DNA of 64,000 bases, from NCBI RefSeq assembly GCF_000236705.1, contig NC_016599.1, forward strand, positions 2,728,001-2,792,000, in the 5' to 3' direction. The stretch is from Owenweeksia hongkongensis DSM 17368. GTDB taxonomy: Bacteria > Bacteroidota > Bacteroidia > Flavobacteriales > Schleiferiaceae. Every line of letters begins with the position of its first letter. Within the stretch, counting starts at the first letter, position 1. The translations under genes were made by a program, and so were the position numbers. Positions 28,149 to 37,500 of the stretch are shown in pieces. The notes under the pieces were generated by a model. It was given only the letters and a program-made list of their open reading frames with translations, was not told where the DNA came from and made no database searches.

Positions 28149-29534
28149 ATGATAAAGACTCTTTTTGATAAGGTTTGGGACGCTCATGTGGTGGACAATG
28201 TCCCCGCAGGGCCCCAAATTCTTTATATAGACAAGCATTTAATACATGAGGTAACTAGCCCTCAGGCCTTTACTGAGCTGGAGGAGCGTAAGATTCCAAT
28301 CTTGCGCCCCGATCAAATTGTGGCCACAGCTGATCATAATGTGCCCACAGAAGATCAGCATTTACCTATCAAAGATGAGTTGTCTAGAAATCAGGTAGAA
28401 AAGCTTACCACAAATTGTGAAAAACACGGTATTACACTGTATGGGCTTGGTGACAAATATCAAGGGATAGTGCATGTGATGGCACCGGAGCTTGGCATTA
28501 CTCAACCGGGAATGACCATGGTATGTGGAGATAGCCATACTTCTACACATGGTGCTTTTGGAGCTATCGCTTTTGGAATTGGTACCAGTCAGGTGGCACA
28601 GGTTTTTGCCAGCCAATGTCTGTTGCTGCAAAAGCCAAAAAGCCTTCGTGTAAACGTGAATGGAAAGTTGGCTAAAGGTGTGCTTCCCAAGGATGTGATT
28701 CTTTATATCATTTCAAAAATTGGCACCAATGCCGGAACAGGGTATTTCTGTGAATATGCTGGAAATGTGTTTGAAGAAATGAGCATGGAAGGCCGAATGA
28801 CGGTTTGTAATATGAGCATCGAAATGGGTGCTCGTGGCGGAATGATAGCTCCTGATGAAACCACTTTTGAATATGTAAAAGGTCGTGAGTTTGCTCCAAA
28901 AGGTGAAGAGTTTGACATGAAGGTAGCTTATTGGAAAACCTTAAAAACTGATGCGGACGCGGTGTTTGACAAGGAGTACAATTTTGACGCAGCAGACATT
29001 GCACCCATGGTAACGTATGGCACCAATCCTGGGATGGGCATCAAGTTGAATGGATTTATTCCAATGGACTTTAAAGGTGAAAGTTTCACCAAATCATTAA
29101 AATATATGGGGTTTGCTCCGGGCGAGTCATTGCTCGAAAAGGAAGTGAACTATGTATTTATAGGTAGCTGTACCAACAGCCGAATAGAGGACTTTAGGAT
29201 AGTCGCAGATTTTATAAAAGGAAAACAAAAAGCACCAAACGTAAATGCGCTGGTGGTTCCTGGCTCACAACAAGTAGCAAAGCAAATTTTTGAGGAGGGG
29301 TTATCTCAAACTTTTGAGGAGGCAGGTTTTAAGATTCGTCAGCCGGGATGCTCAGCATGTCTGGGAATGAATGAGGACAAAGTTCCGGCTGGCGAATATT
29401 GCGTTTCTACAAGCAATAGAAATTTTGAAGGTAGACAAGGGCAAGGCGCTCGCACTATTTTGGCTAGCCCTTTGGTGGCGGCAGCTACAGCTGTAGAAGG
29501 TAGAATTGTAGACATCACTAAATTTTTGAATTAG
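28149..29534 (+). CDS. leuC: 3-isopropylmalate dehydratase large subunit
   Basis: 461 aa. Aconitase-family enzyme that isomerises 2- to 3-isopropylmalate with LeuD. The [4Fe-4S] cluster ligands are Cys341 (IGSCTNSR), Cys401 and Cys404 (GCSACLG). The substrate-binding [13 protein letters not shown] motif is complete. It lies 17 nt after leuA; its stop is directly followed by the leuD ATG with no gap. Confidence 0.97.
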   Translation: MIKTLFDKVWDAHVVDNVPAGPQILYIDKHLIHEVTSPQAFTELEERKIPILRPDQIVATADHNVPTEDQHLPIKDELSRNQVEKLTTNCEKHGITLYGLGDKYQGIVHVMAPELGITQPGMTMVCGDSHTSTHGAFGAIAFGIGTSQVAQVFASQCLLLQKPKSLRVNVNGKLAKGVLPKDVILYIISKIGTNAGTGYFCEYAGNVFEEMSMEGRMTVCNMSIEMGARGGMIAPDETTFEYVKGREFAPKGEEFDMKVAYWKTLKTDADAVFDKEYNFDAADIAPMVTYGTNPGMGIKLNGFIPMDFKGESFTKSLKYMGFAPGESLLEKEVNYVFIGSCTNSRIEDFRIVADFIKGKQKAPNVNALVVPGSQQVAKQIFEEGLSQTFEEAGFKIRQPGCSACLGMNEDKVPAGEYCVSTSNRNFEGRQGQGARTILASPLVAAATAVEGRIVDITKFLN

Positions 29535-30131
29535 ATGGAAAAGTTTGTAAAGCTGCACAGCACTGCGGTGCCTCTGCCTATTGAAAATATAGACACCGAT
29601 CAGATTATCCCCGCCCGCTTTTTGAAAGCCACCAATAAGGTGGGTTTTGGGGCTAATCTATTTAGAGATTGGCGCTATGATGGCGAAGGAAAACCGCTTA
29701 CCAATTTTGTGTTAAACGACCTTACCTATGGCGGACATATCCTTTTGGCGGGTGATAATTTTGGTTGTGGAAGCAGCCGCGAACATGCCGCGTGGGCCTT
29801 GGCTGATTATGGTTTTAAAGTAGTGGTGAGCAGCTATTTTGCTGACATCTTCAAAGGAAATGCCTTGAATAATGGTATTCTTCCAATTCAGGTTTCCCCT
29901 GAGTTTTTAGCGGAAGCTCTGGACAGAGTTCGCAGAAACCCTTGTTTGAAAATAGTGGTGGATTTAGAAAATCAAACCATTAGCGTGGAAGAGTTGAATG
30001 AACACTTTGAGATAGACTCGTATAAAAAGCTATGCCTGATGAATGGCTATGATGATATCGACTTTTTAATTAGTAGAAAAACTAAAATTGAGGCTTTTGA
30101 AGCTTCAAAAAGCTTGAGTTATGGAGTATAA
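29535..30131 (+). CDS. leuD: 3-isopropylmalate dehydratase small subunit
   Basis: 198 aa swivel-domain partner of LeuC. It has [13 protein letters not shown] near the N-terminus and the [17 protein letters not shown] active-site loop. It starts immediately after the leuC stop and overlaps leuB by 11 nt, so all are expected to be translated from one message. Confidence 0.97.
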   Translation: MEKFVKLHSTAVPLPIENIDTDQIIPARFLKATNKVGFGANLFRDWRYDGEGKPLTNFVLNDLTYGGHILLAGDNFGCGSSREHAAWALADYGFKVVVSSYFADIFKGNALNNGILPIQVSPEFLAEALDRVRRNPCLKIVVDLENQTISVEELNEHFEIDSYKKLCLMNGYDDIDFLISRKTKIEAFEASKSLSYGV

Positions 30132-31245
30132 AATTGCGCTGTTGTCAGGTGATGGAATTGGGCCTGAAGTAGCAAAACAAGCCGTGAATGTGTTGGAATC
30201 GGTAGGAAAAGCATTTGGGCACACCTTCACTTTTGAAGAAGGACTTGTGGGTGCTATTGCCATTGATAAAACGGGAAATCCTTTACCGGATGAAACGATA
30301 AAAATTTGCTTGAGAGGTGATGCAGTCTTGTTCGGGGCTATTGGTGATCCGAAGTATGATACAAACCCGGATGCCAAAGTGCGCCCCGAACAGGGTCTGC
30401 TGAAACTTAGAAAGTCGCTCGGCCTATACACCAATGTGAGGCCCGTAAAGGCTTATCCAACTTTATTGGACAAATCACCATTAAAGCGCAATCGCATTGA
30501 AGGTGCAGATATGTTGATTTACCGTGAACTTACCGGTGGTATATATTTTGGCGAAAAGCACCTAAGTGAAGACGGTAAGCAAGCTTCCGATTTGTGTAGT
30601 TATTCTGAAGAGGAAATAAGCCGTATAGCCAGAATGGCTTTTGAAGCCGCTAAGCTTAGAAGAAAGAAAGTAACCTTGGTAGATAAAGCCAATGTGCTGG
30701 AAACTTCGCGCCTATGGAGACGAGTGGTTACAAAAATCGCCAAGGAAGAATATCCACAAATTGAGCTTGACTTTTTGTTTGTAGACAATGCAGCAATGCA
30801 AATGATACTTGACCCCAGACAGTTTGATGTAATCCTTACGGAGAATATGTTTGGTGATATAATTTCTGATGAAGCCAGCGTGATTGGCGGTTCAATCGGG
30901 CTTTTGGCCTCAGCCTCTGTTGGCGATGAGCATGGTTTGTTTGAGCCTATTCATGGATCATATCCGCAGGCCAAAGGGAAAAACATTGCCAATCCCATAG
31001 CGTCTATTTTGAGTGCCGCCTTATTGCTGGATTATCTCGGTCTTAATGAAGAAGGTAATGCCGTGCGAGAAGCGGTAGATATTGCCCTGGCCAACGGTGT
31101 GGTAACTTCTGATCTGGATGAGCACAGCACGTATGGAACCAAAGCTGTAGGAGACTACATTTCGGTTTTAATTCAAAGTGCAGAGGAACTGGTGGTAAAT
31201 CTCAATCATCAAAATATTTCGCTCGGGCAGTCTACTATTATTTAG
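30121..31245 (+). CDS. leuB: 3-isopropylmalate dehydrogenase
   Basis: 374 aa. NAD-dependent oxidative decarboxylation of 3-isopropylmalate to 4-methyl-2-oxopentanoate. Family motifs are GDGIGPEV, the [16 protein letters not shown] substrate loop, [23 protein letters not shown] (metal ligands) and [15 protein letters not shown]. Completes leuACDB; ilv genes and a leader peptide are not in the window. Its end overlaps the convergent methyltransferase gene by 8 nt. Confidence 0.97.
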   Translation: MEYKIALLSGDGIGPEVAKQAVNVLESVGKAFGHTFTFEEGLVGAIAIDKTGNPLPDETIKICLRGDAVLFGAIGDPKYDTNPDAKVRPEQGLLKLRKSLGLYTNVRPVKAYPTLLDKSPLKRNRIEGADMLIYRELTGGIYFGEKHLSEDGKQASDLCSYSEEEISRIARMAFEAAKLRRKKVTLVDKANVLETSRLWRRVVTKIAKEEYPQIELDFLFVDNAAMQMILDPRQFDVILTENMFGDIISDEASVIGGSIGLLASASVGDEHGLFEPIHGSYPQAKGKNIANPIASILSAALLLDYLGLNEEGNAVREAVDIALANGVVTSDLDEHSTYGTKAVGDYISVLIQSAEELVVNLNHQNISLGQSTII

Positions 31246-31879
31246 CAGGCGAATCTTTTTTACATACTATTTGCCAAAACTTTTGCGAAGGCTTGCTCTC
31301 TATATTTTTGGCGGGCTCACTTATTTCAGTTGCTTCCAGCAAGCCATGGTTGCCAAACTCTTTCTCTATAGATTCAGGTTGGTAATAAAATAGTTTCACG
31401 CCATGTTTAGTCACAAACCAATCCTTTCCTAATCTTATACCCTCACCATAGGTGGGGGTATTTGTTGAAATAGCTACAAAAACCATAAGGCCACCAGGCT
31501 TTAATTGGCGGTAGCAGTCGTTAATAAGTTTGGCTCTTTCGGTTTCATTCAAAAGATGAATCAAGGCGTAGCAAAAAATACCATCATACTGATGGCTATC
31601 AAATGGCATATCACCAACACCACCATGATGAACGGTTATGCTTTCTCCAAAATGCTGCTTAGCTAAAGCTATGGCCGTTTCTGAAATTTCGATACCCGTA
31701 ACCTTTAGGCCCTTTTCGGTAAATACCCTGGCATTTCGGCCATAGCCAAAACCGGGAATGAGAATGTTTGTTAATCCTTTTTCTAAAAACAGATTGGCAG
31801 CAGTAATAGCAGAATCCGCTGGAGCAGATCCCCACATTTCTTGTTTGTCTTTAAAAGCAGATTCCCAGAATTCGGTCAT
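31238..31879 (-). CDS. Class I SAM-dependent methyltransferase
   Basis: 213 aa. Motif I is IPGFGYGRNARVFTEKGLKVTGIEIS (around 40-65) and motif IV lies around FCYALIHLL. The fold resembles methyltransferases acting on small molecules (tellurite-resistance/thiopurine type); the substrate is unknown. The gene converges on leuB with an 8-nt overlap. A short spacer separates its start from the repeat-flanked GNAT/TetR module. Confidence 0.85.
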   Translation of the reverse strand: MTEFWESAFKDKQEMWGSAPADSAITAANLFLEKGLTNILIPGFGYGRNARVFTEKGLKVTGIEISETAIALAKQHFGESITVHHGGVGDMPFDSHQYDGIFCYALIHLLNETERAKLINDCYRQLKPGGLMVFVAISTNTPTYGEGIRLGKDWFVTKHGVKLFYYQPESIEKEFGNHGLLEATEISEPAKNIESKPSQKFWQIVCKKDSPAK

Positions 31880-31965
31880 GTGTAATTGTTGGTGAAGGTC
31901 TCGTGTATGAGCAGTAGCGGATTTTATTCAACTACTTTTCAACTTAAAGATACTTTAAGTTAATA

Positions 31966-32001
31966 AAATAGCGGTTCGAGCTAGAACTCAAACCACTATT
32001 G
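31966..32001 (-). terminator. Possible terminator after the GNAT gene
   Basis: An imperfect stem, AATAG.GGTT.GAG pairing with CTC.AACC.CTATT, is followed on the minus strand by TTTTATTAAC. The T-run is weak. Confidence 0.35.
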
Positions 32002-32024
32002 CTTATACATAATTATTTTGCTAG
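31997..32024 (-). repeat. Degenerate copy D of the interspersed repeat, downstream of the GNAT/TetR module
   Basis: On the plus strand TATTGCTTATA (31997-32007) is followed by an ATAATTATTTTGCTAG segment. Copy C at 47184-47217 has the same two blocks separated by 8 extra bases. The orientation is the same as copy B on the other side of the module (TATTGCTTATA at 33512-33522), so the TetR-GNAT unit is flanked by direct copies. Confidence 0.45.
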
Positions 32025-32033
32025 TATTTTTTG

Positions 32034-32825
32034 CTAAACAATATCCTTAAAATTAATGTCAAAAATTATATTCGAGCAATAAAACCCTGATTTTTCAATT
32101 GCTTTTCTTGAAGCAATATTATCCAATGTGGTTGAGCAAATTGGTTTTCTTCCGCTTTGGAGGATTCTGTTTACTTGCATTTTCATGATTTGAGTTGCAA
32201 GTCCTCTGCCTTGAAATTTACGATTCACGATAATTCCTAGGTCTGCTATTTCAGGTTGAGAATCGCTCATTCTGCATTCACTTGTTGCTACGATTGATTC
32301 AGACTCTTTAAGCATAAAAATTTCTTTTCTTGCTACAAGATTCTCTGTATAACCAAAAGTGTCGTCCATACCAACTTGTTCCTTTAGAAATAGCTTTACT
32401 GAAGGAATATTGTCCGTATTGACCAATTCAATATTTAGGTCCGAATCAACTTTCACTTCATTGTTCACATGCTGAAAACAAAAGGTATTTTTCTTCAACG
32501 ATTTCGAATGGGACAAACATGCGTTAAATGCCACAGGTTCGTTTGAACTCAAACTTGCAGAATTTATTAATCCGTTTGAAATTAGTTCTTGAATTACGTT
32601 CTCCATCAGTGTTAGATGGTTTTTAGCAAGAAATATTTGAGTTAAAGATCCTTCTTCATTAATGCAGCAATACCCTAATGTTTCATTTTCTTCAATTAGA
32701 TAATGCTGTGATGAACCTATGTAAAGCTGTTCCCACATTGCATCAATGGGAGCTTTTAATGATTTGTATAACTGTGACCTTAAATTATTAATTGTTTCTG
32801 TAATATCTGTTTTTATGAAATGCAT
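32034..32825 (-). CDS. GNAT family N-acetyltransferase
   Basis: 263 aa. The C-terminal GNAT domain has motif A: IADLGIIVNRKFQGRGLATQIMKM (Q-x-x-G-x-G/A acetyl-CoA loop), then a CST and SRKAIEKSGF element. The N-terminal half (about 130 residues) is a diverged second GNAT-like domain, as in two-domain GNATs. Substrate unknown; neighbours suggest detoxification or antibiotic modification under TetR control. ATG overlaps the TetR stop by 1 nt. Confidence 0.85.
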   Translation of the reverse strand: MHFIKTDITETINNLRSQLYKSLKAPIDAMWEQLYIGSSQHYLIEENETLGYCCINEEGSLTQIFLAKNHLTLMENVIQELISNGLINSASLSSNEPVAFNACLSHSKSLKKNTFCFQHVNNEVKVDSDLNIELVNTDNIPSVKLFLKEQVGMDDTFGYTENLVARKEIFMLKESESIVATSECRMSDSQPEIADLGIIVNRKFQGRGLATQIMKMQVNRILQSGRKPICSTTLDNIASRKAIEKSGFYCSNIIFDINFKDIV

Positions 32826-33364
32826 TATAATGCGTATTTTTTAATTATTTCTTTTTTGACTTGTTGTAAAGGGAAGTCTTCATAAATCCCTAAATAATTT
32901 AGAGCTATCCCGTCCAATTCAGCAATGAACATATGGCTCATGACCAAGGAATTTTCAATATCAATTTTATCAAAAATCTCCTTAGTTTTTTTTAATATAA
33001 AAGATGACCTTTCTTTAATTAAGTCATCTAATACCTTTCTAGTGTTAGGTTGAACCATTACATTCATATTAAATTGGAAGAATAGCTTATCTGATGCCAG
33101 TTTCGAAAAGAATGATTCTAATAGTTCAGCGAGTTGTTTGTTAGGGGTTTGATTTTCCTTATCAACTCTGTTTATTTCAACAATCAACTGAGTTGTTTTT
33201 AGAAAAATTTCTCTTAATAATCCATCTTTCGACTTAAAATGATGGGAAATTAGTCCTTTAGAGACATTTGCCTTTTCACATACCAACGACAGTGGTGTAT
33301 TCTCGTATCCTCTCTCGGAGAATAGTTTAGTAGCTATTTCTATTAATTGTTCTCTCTTATCCAT
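32825..33364 (-). CDS. TetR/AcrR family transcriptional regulator
   Basis: 179 aa from the ATG at 33364 (MDKREQLIEIATKLF). A GTG at 33394 would add ten residues unlike other TetR N-termini. HTH: TPLSLVCEKANVSKGLISHHFKSKDGLLREIF. The C-terminal ligand domain is unique, as usual. Likely autoregulated: a TGCAC-(9 nt)-GTGCA dyad overlaps the promoter upstream. It is cotranscribed with the acetyltransferase. Confidence 0.9.
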   Translation of the reverse strand: MDKREQLIEIATKLFSERGYENTPLSLVCEKANVSKGLISHHFKSKDGLLREIFLKTTQLIVEINRVDKENQTPNKQLAELLESFFSKLASDKLFFQFNMNVMVQPNTRKVLDDLIKERSSFILKKTKEIFDKIDIENSLVMSHMFIAELDGIALNYLGIYEDFPLQQVKKEIIKKYAL

Positions 33365-33389
33365 AAAAAATCGATTAAAGCTAATTGGC

Positions 33390-33408
33390 TGCACGTACGG
33401 TCAGTGCA
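33390..33408 (-). promoter_or_regulatory. Candidate TetR operator overlapping the promoter of TetR-GNAT
   Basis: The inverted repeat TGCAC (33390-33394), 9-nt centre and GTGCA (33404-33408) overlaps the end of a perfect -7 box TACATTTG (minus strand, 33407-33414) and covers the expected transcription start. Typical size for a TetR site. Only one copy was seen, so this is weaker than the pair at 59.1-59.8 kb. Confidence 0.4.
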
Positions 33409-33488
33409 AATGTAAAAACATTTTCTTATTGGCAAGAGAATTGTTTTAAAAGAAAATTTTATCTGCTTGGAGAGTTTTTTTGTAGTAA

Positions 33489-33582
33489 GCACAACTAATG
33501 CCTAAACAACATATTGCTTATATCCACTATATAATTTAACGCTGTATCCCGCTCTAACTCTGCAATTGCTTAGCTTTTAGGG
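33489..33582 (-). repeat. Interspersed repeat copy B, upstream of the TetR-GNAT module
   Basis: Plus strand: GCACAACTAATGCCTAA, then AAACAA-CATA-TTGCTT (33504-33519, imperfect inverted repeat), then TATCCACTATATAATT. It is nearly identical to copy C (47158) over about 50 nt and also aligns with copy A, including an outer CTTAGC block near 33575. No open reading frame is inside it. Confidence 0.6.
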
Positions 33583-33683
33583 AAACATGCCCTTGCAAGA
33601 TAGATTTTAATTTCAAAGTATCGGGGTGATACAATGCGATGGTTTGGCCAGTTATGGCATTATAAAAATACAAGTGATTGCAA

Positions 33684-33723
33684 ACAAAAAAAGCGGTTTG
33701 AGTGCTTACCCAAACCGCTTTCA
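33684..33723 (-). terminator. Rho-independent terminator after the DUF3500 gene
   Basis: On the minus strand AAAGCGGTTTG, a 9-nt loop and CAAACCGCTTT run into TTTTTG. It is placed 28 nt after the stop of the DUF3500 gene. The rest of the 33.4-33.75 kb intergenic region holds repeat copy B and the TetR promoter. Confidence 0.8.
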
Positions 33724-33750
33724 CCTTTAACACAAAGTTGGTTTTAAAAC

Positions 33751-35046
33751 CTACCCTTCATGATGGTGATGGTGACCATGTGTGTGATTGTGATCCTCCA
33801 GTTTTACGGTGTAGTCAAATTTAAATGAGCTCAATTCATGGTGATTTGCCATGGCGTAGTGCTCATATAATGTTTTGGGGCCATTGCCATTAATCATACT
33901 GGCAAAAATGCCATAGTCGCCACCATTGTCTGTAGTCGGGTTGTTGGGAATACGGGTAATGGTATGCACATGATTATAATCAGCTATGCTACCTGAGTTG
34001 GCCCCGGTAGAACCTTCGGTATTAAATTCTGCCCATAGGTAAGGGTTGTAAATTCTGTAATAAAACTCAGAAGTGGCCGTGGGTGTGGTGCCAGCATCAT
34101 TTATCCACACAAAGTATGTGTCATTTATGTTGGTCATAATATCAGCCCACCATACATCTGCAAAATTGGTGGTCATATTATATACATATTCCTTCATTAC
34201 CAATATAAGATTGGCTTGAGCTGTGGCCGACATTTCTGAATATTTCAGACCAGTTTCAAAACCTGAATAATCATAGTTTCCTTTATATGGATCAGGGTCT
34301 CCGTTCATATCGGCCGGTCCTACCTGTAAGGAATGAGATGTAGAAGTGGATGATGCCTGTGAAAGTTCAGTTGCATCCAGGCTGTTGTATAAAGTTAAGG
34401 CCAAATCTCTTTCATCAGAAAAGATATCAAACGATTCACCATTCCATGTGTCGACAGCAGGCTCGCCACCCAAAAAAGCAGGAACAATAGATACATTATC
34501 TCCATGCACCAAAAAGTTGACTACACAGTGATGGCCATCTAATTGAAATCCCCATGAGCCACTGGTTTCAGGGTCACCAAACATATCTATAGAATAGAAA
34601 TCGGGGTTCCATACCGCACTCATTACATTGTTCAACCAGCCTTCTGATAACTCTGTGATTTCATATACTTTTTGATATCCATCAGCGCTCAAAAACAGCT
34701 GGAGAATTTCTTTGAAAGCTGTAAGCTGAGAGGCGCTTAAATCTCCGTAGGTAATTCCATCCCTGTTATTATTGTTCGCAGGGGTGTTGTGCCATAAATA
34801 AAAGCGCTCATTGTCAAGACAAGTAGACCCTTCATTCAGGAGCTCAGTAGATAGTGAGTTTCTAAATGCTACCATGGCTTGTCTCATGGTTTCAATCTCT
34901 GTATTGGAAGATTGGTCTACCGTACCAGAAGTATTGCAAGCGTCTACCGTGGTATCTGTATCAGTACTATCCTCATCTTTTTTGCAGGAAGAAAAAGCCA
35001 GCAAGCATAGGCTTAAAGCCAAAAGCGGGAATTTTATTTGTGTCAT
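33751..35046 (-). CDS. DUF3500 lipoprotein with His-rich tail
   Basis: 431 aa. Lipobox LAFSSCKKD followed by an Asp/Thr-rich linker, then a DUF3500 domain including WGFQLDGHHCVVNF and VPAFLGGEPA. The C-terminus ends in a histidine string (HNHTHGHHHHHEG) that could bind a transition metal. DUF3500 function is unknown. Surface-exposed or periplasmic by lipoprotein sorting. Transcribed alone, with a clear terminator downstream. Confidence 0.82.
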   Translation of the reverse strand: MTQIKFPLLALSLCLLAFSSCKKDEDSTDTDTTVDACNTSGTVDQSSNTEIETMRQAMVAFRNSLSTELLNEGSTCLDNERFYLWHNTPANNNNRDGITYGDLSASQLTAFKEILQLFLSADGYQKVYEITELSEGWLNNVMSAVWNPDFYSIDMFGDPETSGSWGFQLDGHHCVVNFLVHGDNVSIVPAFLGGEPAVDTWNGESFDIFSDERDLALTLYNSLDATELSQASSTSTSHSLQVGPADMNGDPDPYKGNYDYSGFETGLKYSEMSATAQANLILVMKEYVYNMTTNFADVWWADIMTNINDTYFVWINDAGTTPTATSEFYYRIYNPYLWAEFNTEGSTGANSGSIADYNHVHTITRIPNNPTTDNGGDYGIFASMINGNGPKTLYEHYAMANHHELSSFKFDYTVKLEDHNHTHGHHHHHEG

Positions 35047-35207
35047 TGTTTATGGTTTTGTCCTTTAGACAATGAAAAGAGAGAAATCCTTCGCTTTTAA
35101 TTTTTAATAAAATGTTATAAGTCTCCTGTTTGTGGTAAAATATGTGAACCATTGGATTTAATATTCATTAAACCCCTTCCCTGAAAAGATTTTGGGCAGG
35201 CATTTTT

Positions 35208-35777
35208 CTACCCGGTTTCGCGGGTTTTGGCTTGCTTGGCTTGTGAAATGTGAAGGATGTAACTACGCTGTCTTCCTGGGGTTAAAGAATAAAATGCTGA
35301 TTGAAGATTTGGGTCTTCGTCTAATCTGTTTTGTAGCTCCTCAGGGATTGGCTCAAGGTCTTTTTTAAACTCTACTTTAAGGCCAGCTTTTTCTACTTCT
35401 ACAGCTTCAAAAATGTAGGCTTTTATAAGGTCTTCGATTTCTATAATTTGCTGCGGCTTGGTAAACTTAAATAGTCGGGCAGCTTGTGAGTTTTCACCGG
35501 GTTTATCCAGCAAATTGTTTTCATCACTAAGCAAGGCACCCTTAAAGAAGCTGAGGGCCGCGTAATCTTTAAAAGCACTTACTATGGCCACATTTGCACC
35601 TTTGTAAGTATAGCAGGGCACGCCCCATTTGCTTTCTTCGGTCAGGCCGCAATCGAGTACAATTTTACGCAGTAGCTTTAGCTCTTCGGGCCAATTGTAA
35701 ACTTTACATTGTGGGGTTCCGCCTAGGGGACAGCGTCCGCAGCCTTCCGTAAAATATAAATCAACATTCGTATTCAT
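35208..35777 (-). CDS. YdeI/DUF1801-type protein, paralogue 2
   Basis: 189 aa cytoplasmic protein. The DUF1801 fold part has LRKIVLDCGLTEESKWGVPCYTY...FFKGALL and a YdeI/OmpD-like C-terminal part has SLTPGRQRSYILHISQAKQAKTR. Its N-terminus carries an extra Cys cluster (CGRCPLGGTPQC) not in its neighbour, a possible metal site. It follows the paralogue by 3 nt in tandem. Function unknown; some family members confer bacteriocin tolerance. Confidence 0.8.
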   Translation of the reverse strand: MNTNVDLYFTEGCGRCPLGGTPQCKVYNWPEELKLLRKIVLDCGLTEESKWGVPCYTYKGANVAIVSAFKDYAALSFFKGALLSDENNLLDKPGENSQAARLFKFTKPQQIIEIEDLIKAYIFEAVEVEKAGLKVEFKKDLEPIPEELQNRLDEDPNLQSAFYSLTPGRQRSYILHISQAKQAKTRETG

Positions 35778-35780
35778 GCG

Positions 35781-36359
35781 TTAATCATTTAAGCCCTTTC
35801 CGGCTAAAATATCGGGGGTGGCTTTTTCAATTCTCGACACACGGGTTTTGGATTGTTTCGCCCCAGAGAAATGTAAAAGATAGCCTCTTTGTCGGCCTGG
35901 CGTTAAAGCTTTAAAAGCATCTTTCAATTCGGGGTCTTCCTCCAAGGCGGTTTTAAATTCTTCAGGCATGTCAAATTCCTTGGTCTTCTTCAATTCCACT
36001 TTTAGCCCAGCTTTTTCTACTTCTACAGCTTCGTGTATATATGCTTTGATGGTAGGTTCTGTCTCCAAAATCTCTTCCAGCGTAGTAAAGCGAATTTGGC
36101 GGGCAGCCTGTACATTTTCAGTTTGCTGAATAAGAATATCCTCGCTGTCTTTTAGTAAAGCTCCTTTGTGAAAAAGCAGTGCACAGTATTCTTTAAAACC
36201 ATGAATCAAAACTACGTTGCTACCATTGAGTGTGTAGCAAGGTACTCCCCATTTCAGCTCTTCGGTGAGCCCACAATCCAGAACAATGGTTCTTAGTTTC
36301 TGATATTCTTCCTGCCACTTACTGGCTTTATTGAAGTAGAAATCGACTTTTGGGTTCAT
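35781..36359 (-). CDS. YdeI/DUF1801-type protein, paralogue 1
   Basis: 192 aa from ATG 36359 (MNPKVDFYF); an upstream TTG would add three residues. It shares with the next gene LRTIVLDCGLTEELKWGVPCYT, HKGALL, IKAYIHEAVEVEKAGLKVE and LTPGRQRGYLLHFSGAKQSKTR, so the pair arose by tandem duplication. Its own C-terminus adds about 15 residues (RIEKATPDILAGKGLND). A perfect -7 box TAGATTTG lies 29 nt before the ATG. Confidence 0.82.
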   Translation of the reverse strand: MNPKVDFYFNKASKWQEEYQKLRTIVLDCGLTEELKWGVPCYTLNGSNVVLIHGFKEYCALLFHKGALLKDSEDILIQQTENVQAARQIRFTTLEEILETEPTIKAYIHEAVEVEKAGLKVELKKTKEFDMPEEFKTALEEDPELKDAFKALTPGRQRGYLLHFSGAKQSKTRVSRIEKATPDILAGKGLND

Positions 36360-36388
36360 AGTAATCAAATGAGGTGCATTTAGTATTT

Positions 36389-36396
36389 CAAATCTA
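36389..36396 (-). promoter_or_regulatory. -7 box for the YdeI-like gene pair
   Basis: TAGATTTG on the minus strand matches TAnnTTTG exactly, 29 nt before the ATG at 36359. Confidence 0.4.
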
Positions 36397-36505
36397 TTTA
36401 TTTTTTCAAGTATCTACCGACCTTGCTTTAGCTAGGGGGCTTATTAAGAAGTGTAAATTAATGTAAAAGCAGAAGCAAAACATTTCAATTGGACCTATTA
36501 TCCGG

Positions 36506-36513
36506 TAGATTTG
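36506..36513 (+). promoter_or_regulatory. -7 box placing the start codon at the transcription start
   Basis: TAGATTTG followed after exactly 4 nt by the ATG (36518) of the membrane-bound regulator. This would make a leaderless or nearly leaderless mRNA. A -33 TTTG is not evident. Confidence 0.45.
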
Positions 36514-36517
36514 TAAC

Positions 36518-37411
36518 ATGGGTTTTATAAAAGTTAAAATCGGACTTCTTGTTTTGTGGAGCTTCATGATTGACATCTCAGGAGCGTACGCTCAGCTGAG
36601 GCTGGATGACAAACATGTAAATGTGGCTTTACGCATGGTGGGGCATCAGATGCTCCTCAATGCTGGCGATAGCACTTCACGCGTGTTGCCTGTTGGCAGA
36701 AATGGGGATAGCTATGAGTTAAAGTTTGAAGCGCCTATTAAAATAGAGCCAAATGAATTGGTGCAGGTGATGGATAGCGTGGTGAAAAAAGCCAGTATTG
36801 CCAAGAGCTATTTGGTAGAAATACAAAACTGCGAGAGTAAAGAAGTACTGTATAGCTATGAAATTGGGGGTCCTGAAAAGATGGATATTATTCCTTGCAG
36901 AGGGAGGGAGTTGCCAGTTGGTTGCTATTTGTTGTCATTCACTATTTTAGAGCTGCCATTGTCTCTGCAGTCTTCAAGAGCAGAATCGAATGTAGCCTCT
37001 ACTCAGCCTCAAGGTCATTTGCCAATGGCGGTATCAGCGGCCTTGCTTATCATTATTACAGTTTTGTGGTTTTACTTCCGTAAAAATCCCACTAGTAATA
37101 GAGAGAATCCTAACATGATTTCTCTTGGAGCTTTTGATTTTGACACCCTAAATATGGTGCTTTTGCATCAAGGGAAAAAAACAGATTTAACATCCAAAGA
37201 GTCTGATTTATTGTTGCTGTTGTATAACTCTGCCAACTCCACTTTAGACCGTGATACCATATTAAATAAAGTATGGGGCGATGAAGGCGATTATGTGGGC
37301 CGCACATTGGATGTGTTTATTTCTAAGCTTCGCAAAAAACTGGAAGGAGATACGAACCTGAAAATAGTGAATGTGCGAGGGGTAGGGTACAAGCTTATTT
37401 TGAATGAGTAA
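36518..37411 (+). CDS. Membrane-anchored winged-helix transcriptional regulator
   Basis: 297 aa. Order of parts: signal peptide (ending AYAQ, about residue 25), periplasmic domain to about 165, one membrane helix (AVSAALLIIITVLWFYF), and a cytoplasmic OmpR-type winged helix (DLTSKESDLLLLLYNSANSTLDRDTILNKVWGDEGDYVGRTLDVFISKLRKKL...VRGVGYKL). The DNA-binding domain is thus C-terminal, the reverse of ToxR/CadC. No receiver domain or Asp phosphorylation site. It would sense a periplasmic signal and act at membrane-proximal DNA. Target unknown; it converges on the redoxin gene. Confidence 0.85.
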   Translation: MGFIKVKIGLLVLWSFMIDISGAYAQLRLDDKHVNVALRMVGHQMLLNAGDSTSRVLPVGRNGDSYELKFEAPIKIEPNELVQVMDSVVKKASIAKSYLVEIQNCESKEVLYSYEIGGPEKMDIIPCRGRELPVGCYLLSFTILELPLSLQSSRAESNVASTQPQGHLPMAVSAALLIIITVLWFYFRKNPTSNRENPNMISLGAFDFDTLNMVLLHQGKKTDLTSKESDLLLLLYNSANSTLDRDTILNKVWGDEGDYVGRTLDVFISKLRKKLEGDTNLKIVNVRGVGYKLILNE

Positions 37412-37445
37412 CTGTTTGGGTTTTCTCAATCTATAATACAGTAAA

Positions 37446-37467
37446 AAAGGCCGCAATTGCGGCCTTT
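37446..37467. terminator. Bidirectional terminator between convergent genes
   Basis: A perfect 22-bp palindrome with arms AAAGGCCGCAA and TTGCGGCCTTT, placed between the regulator (plus) and redoxin (minus) stops, serves either strand. Confidence 0.75.
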
Positions 37468-37500
37468 AATGAATCAGTACTTTAACCTAAATATTAATCA

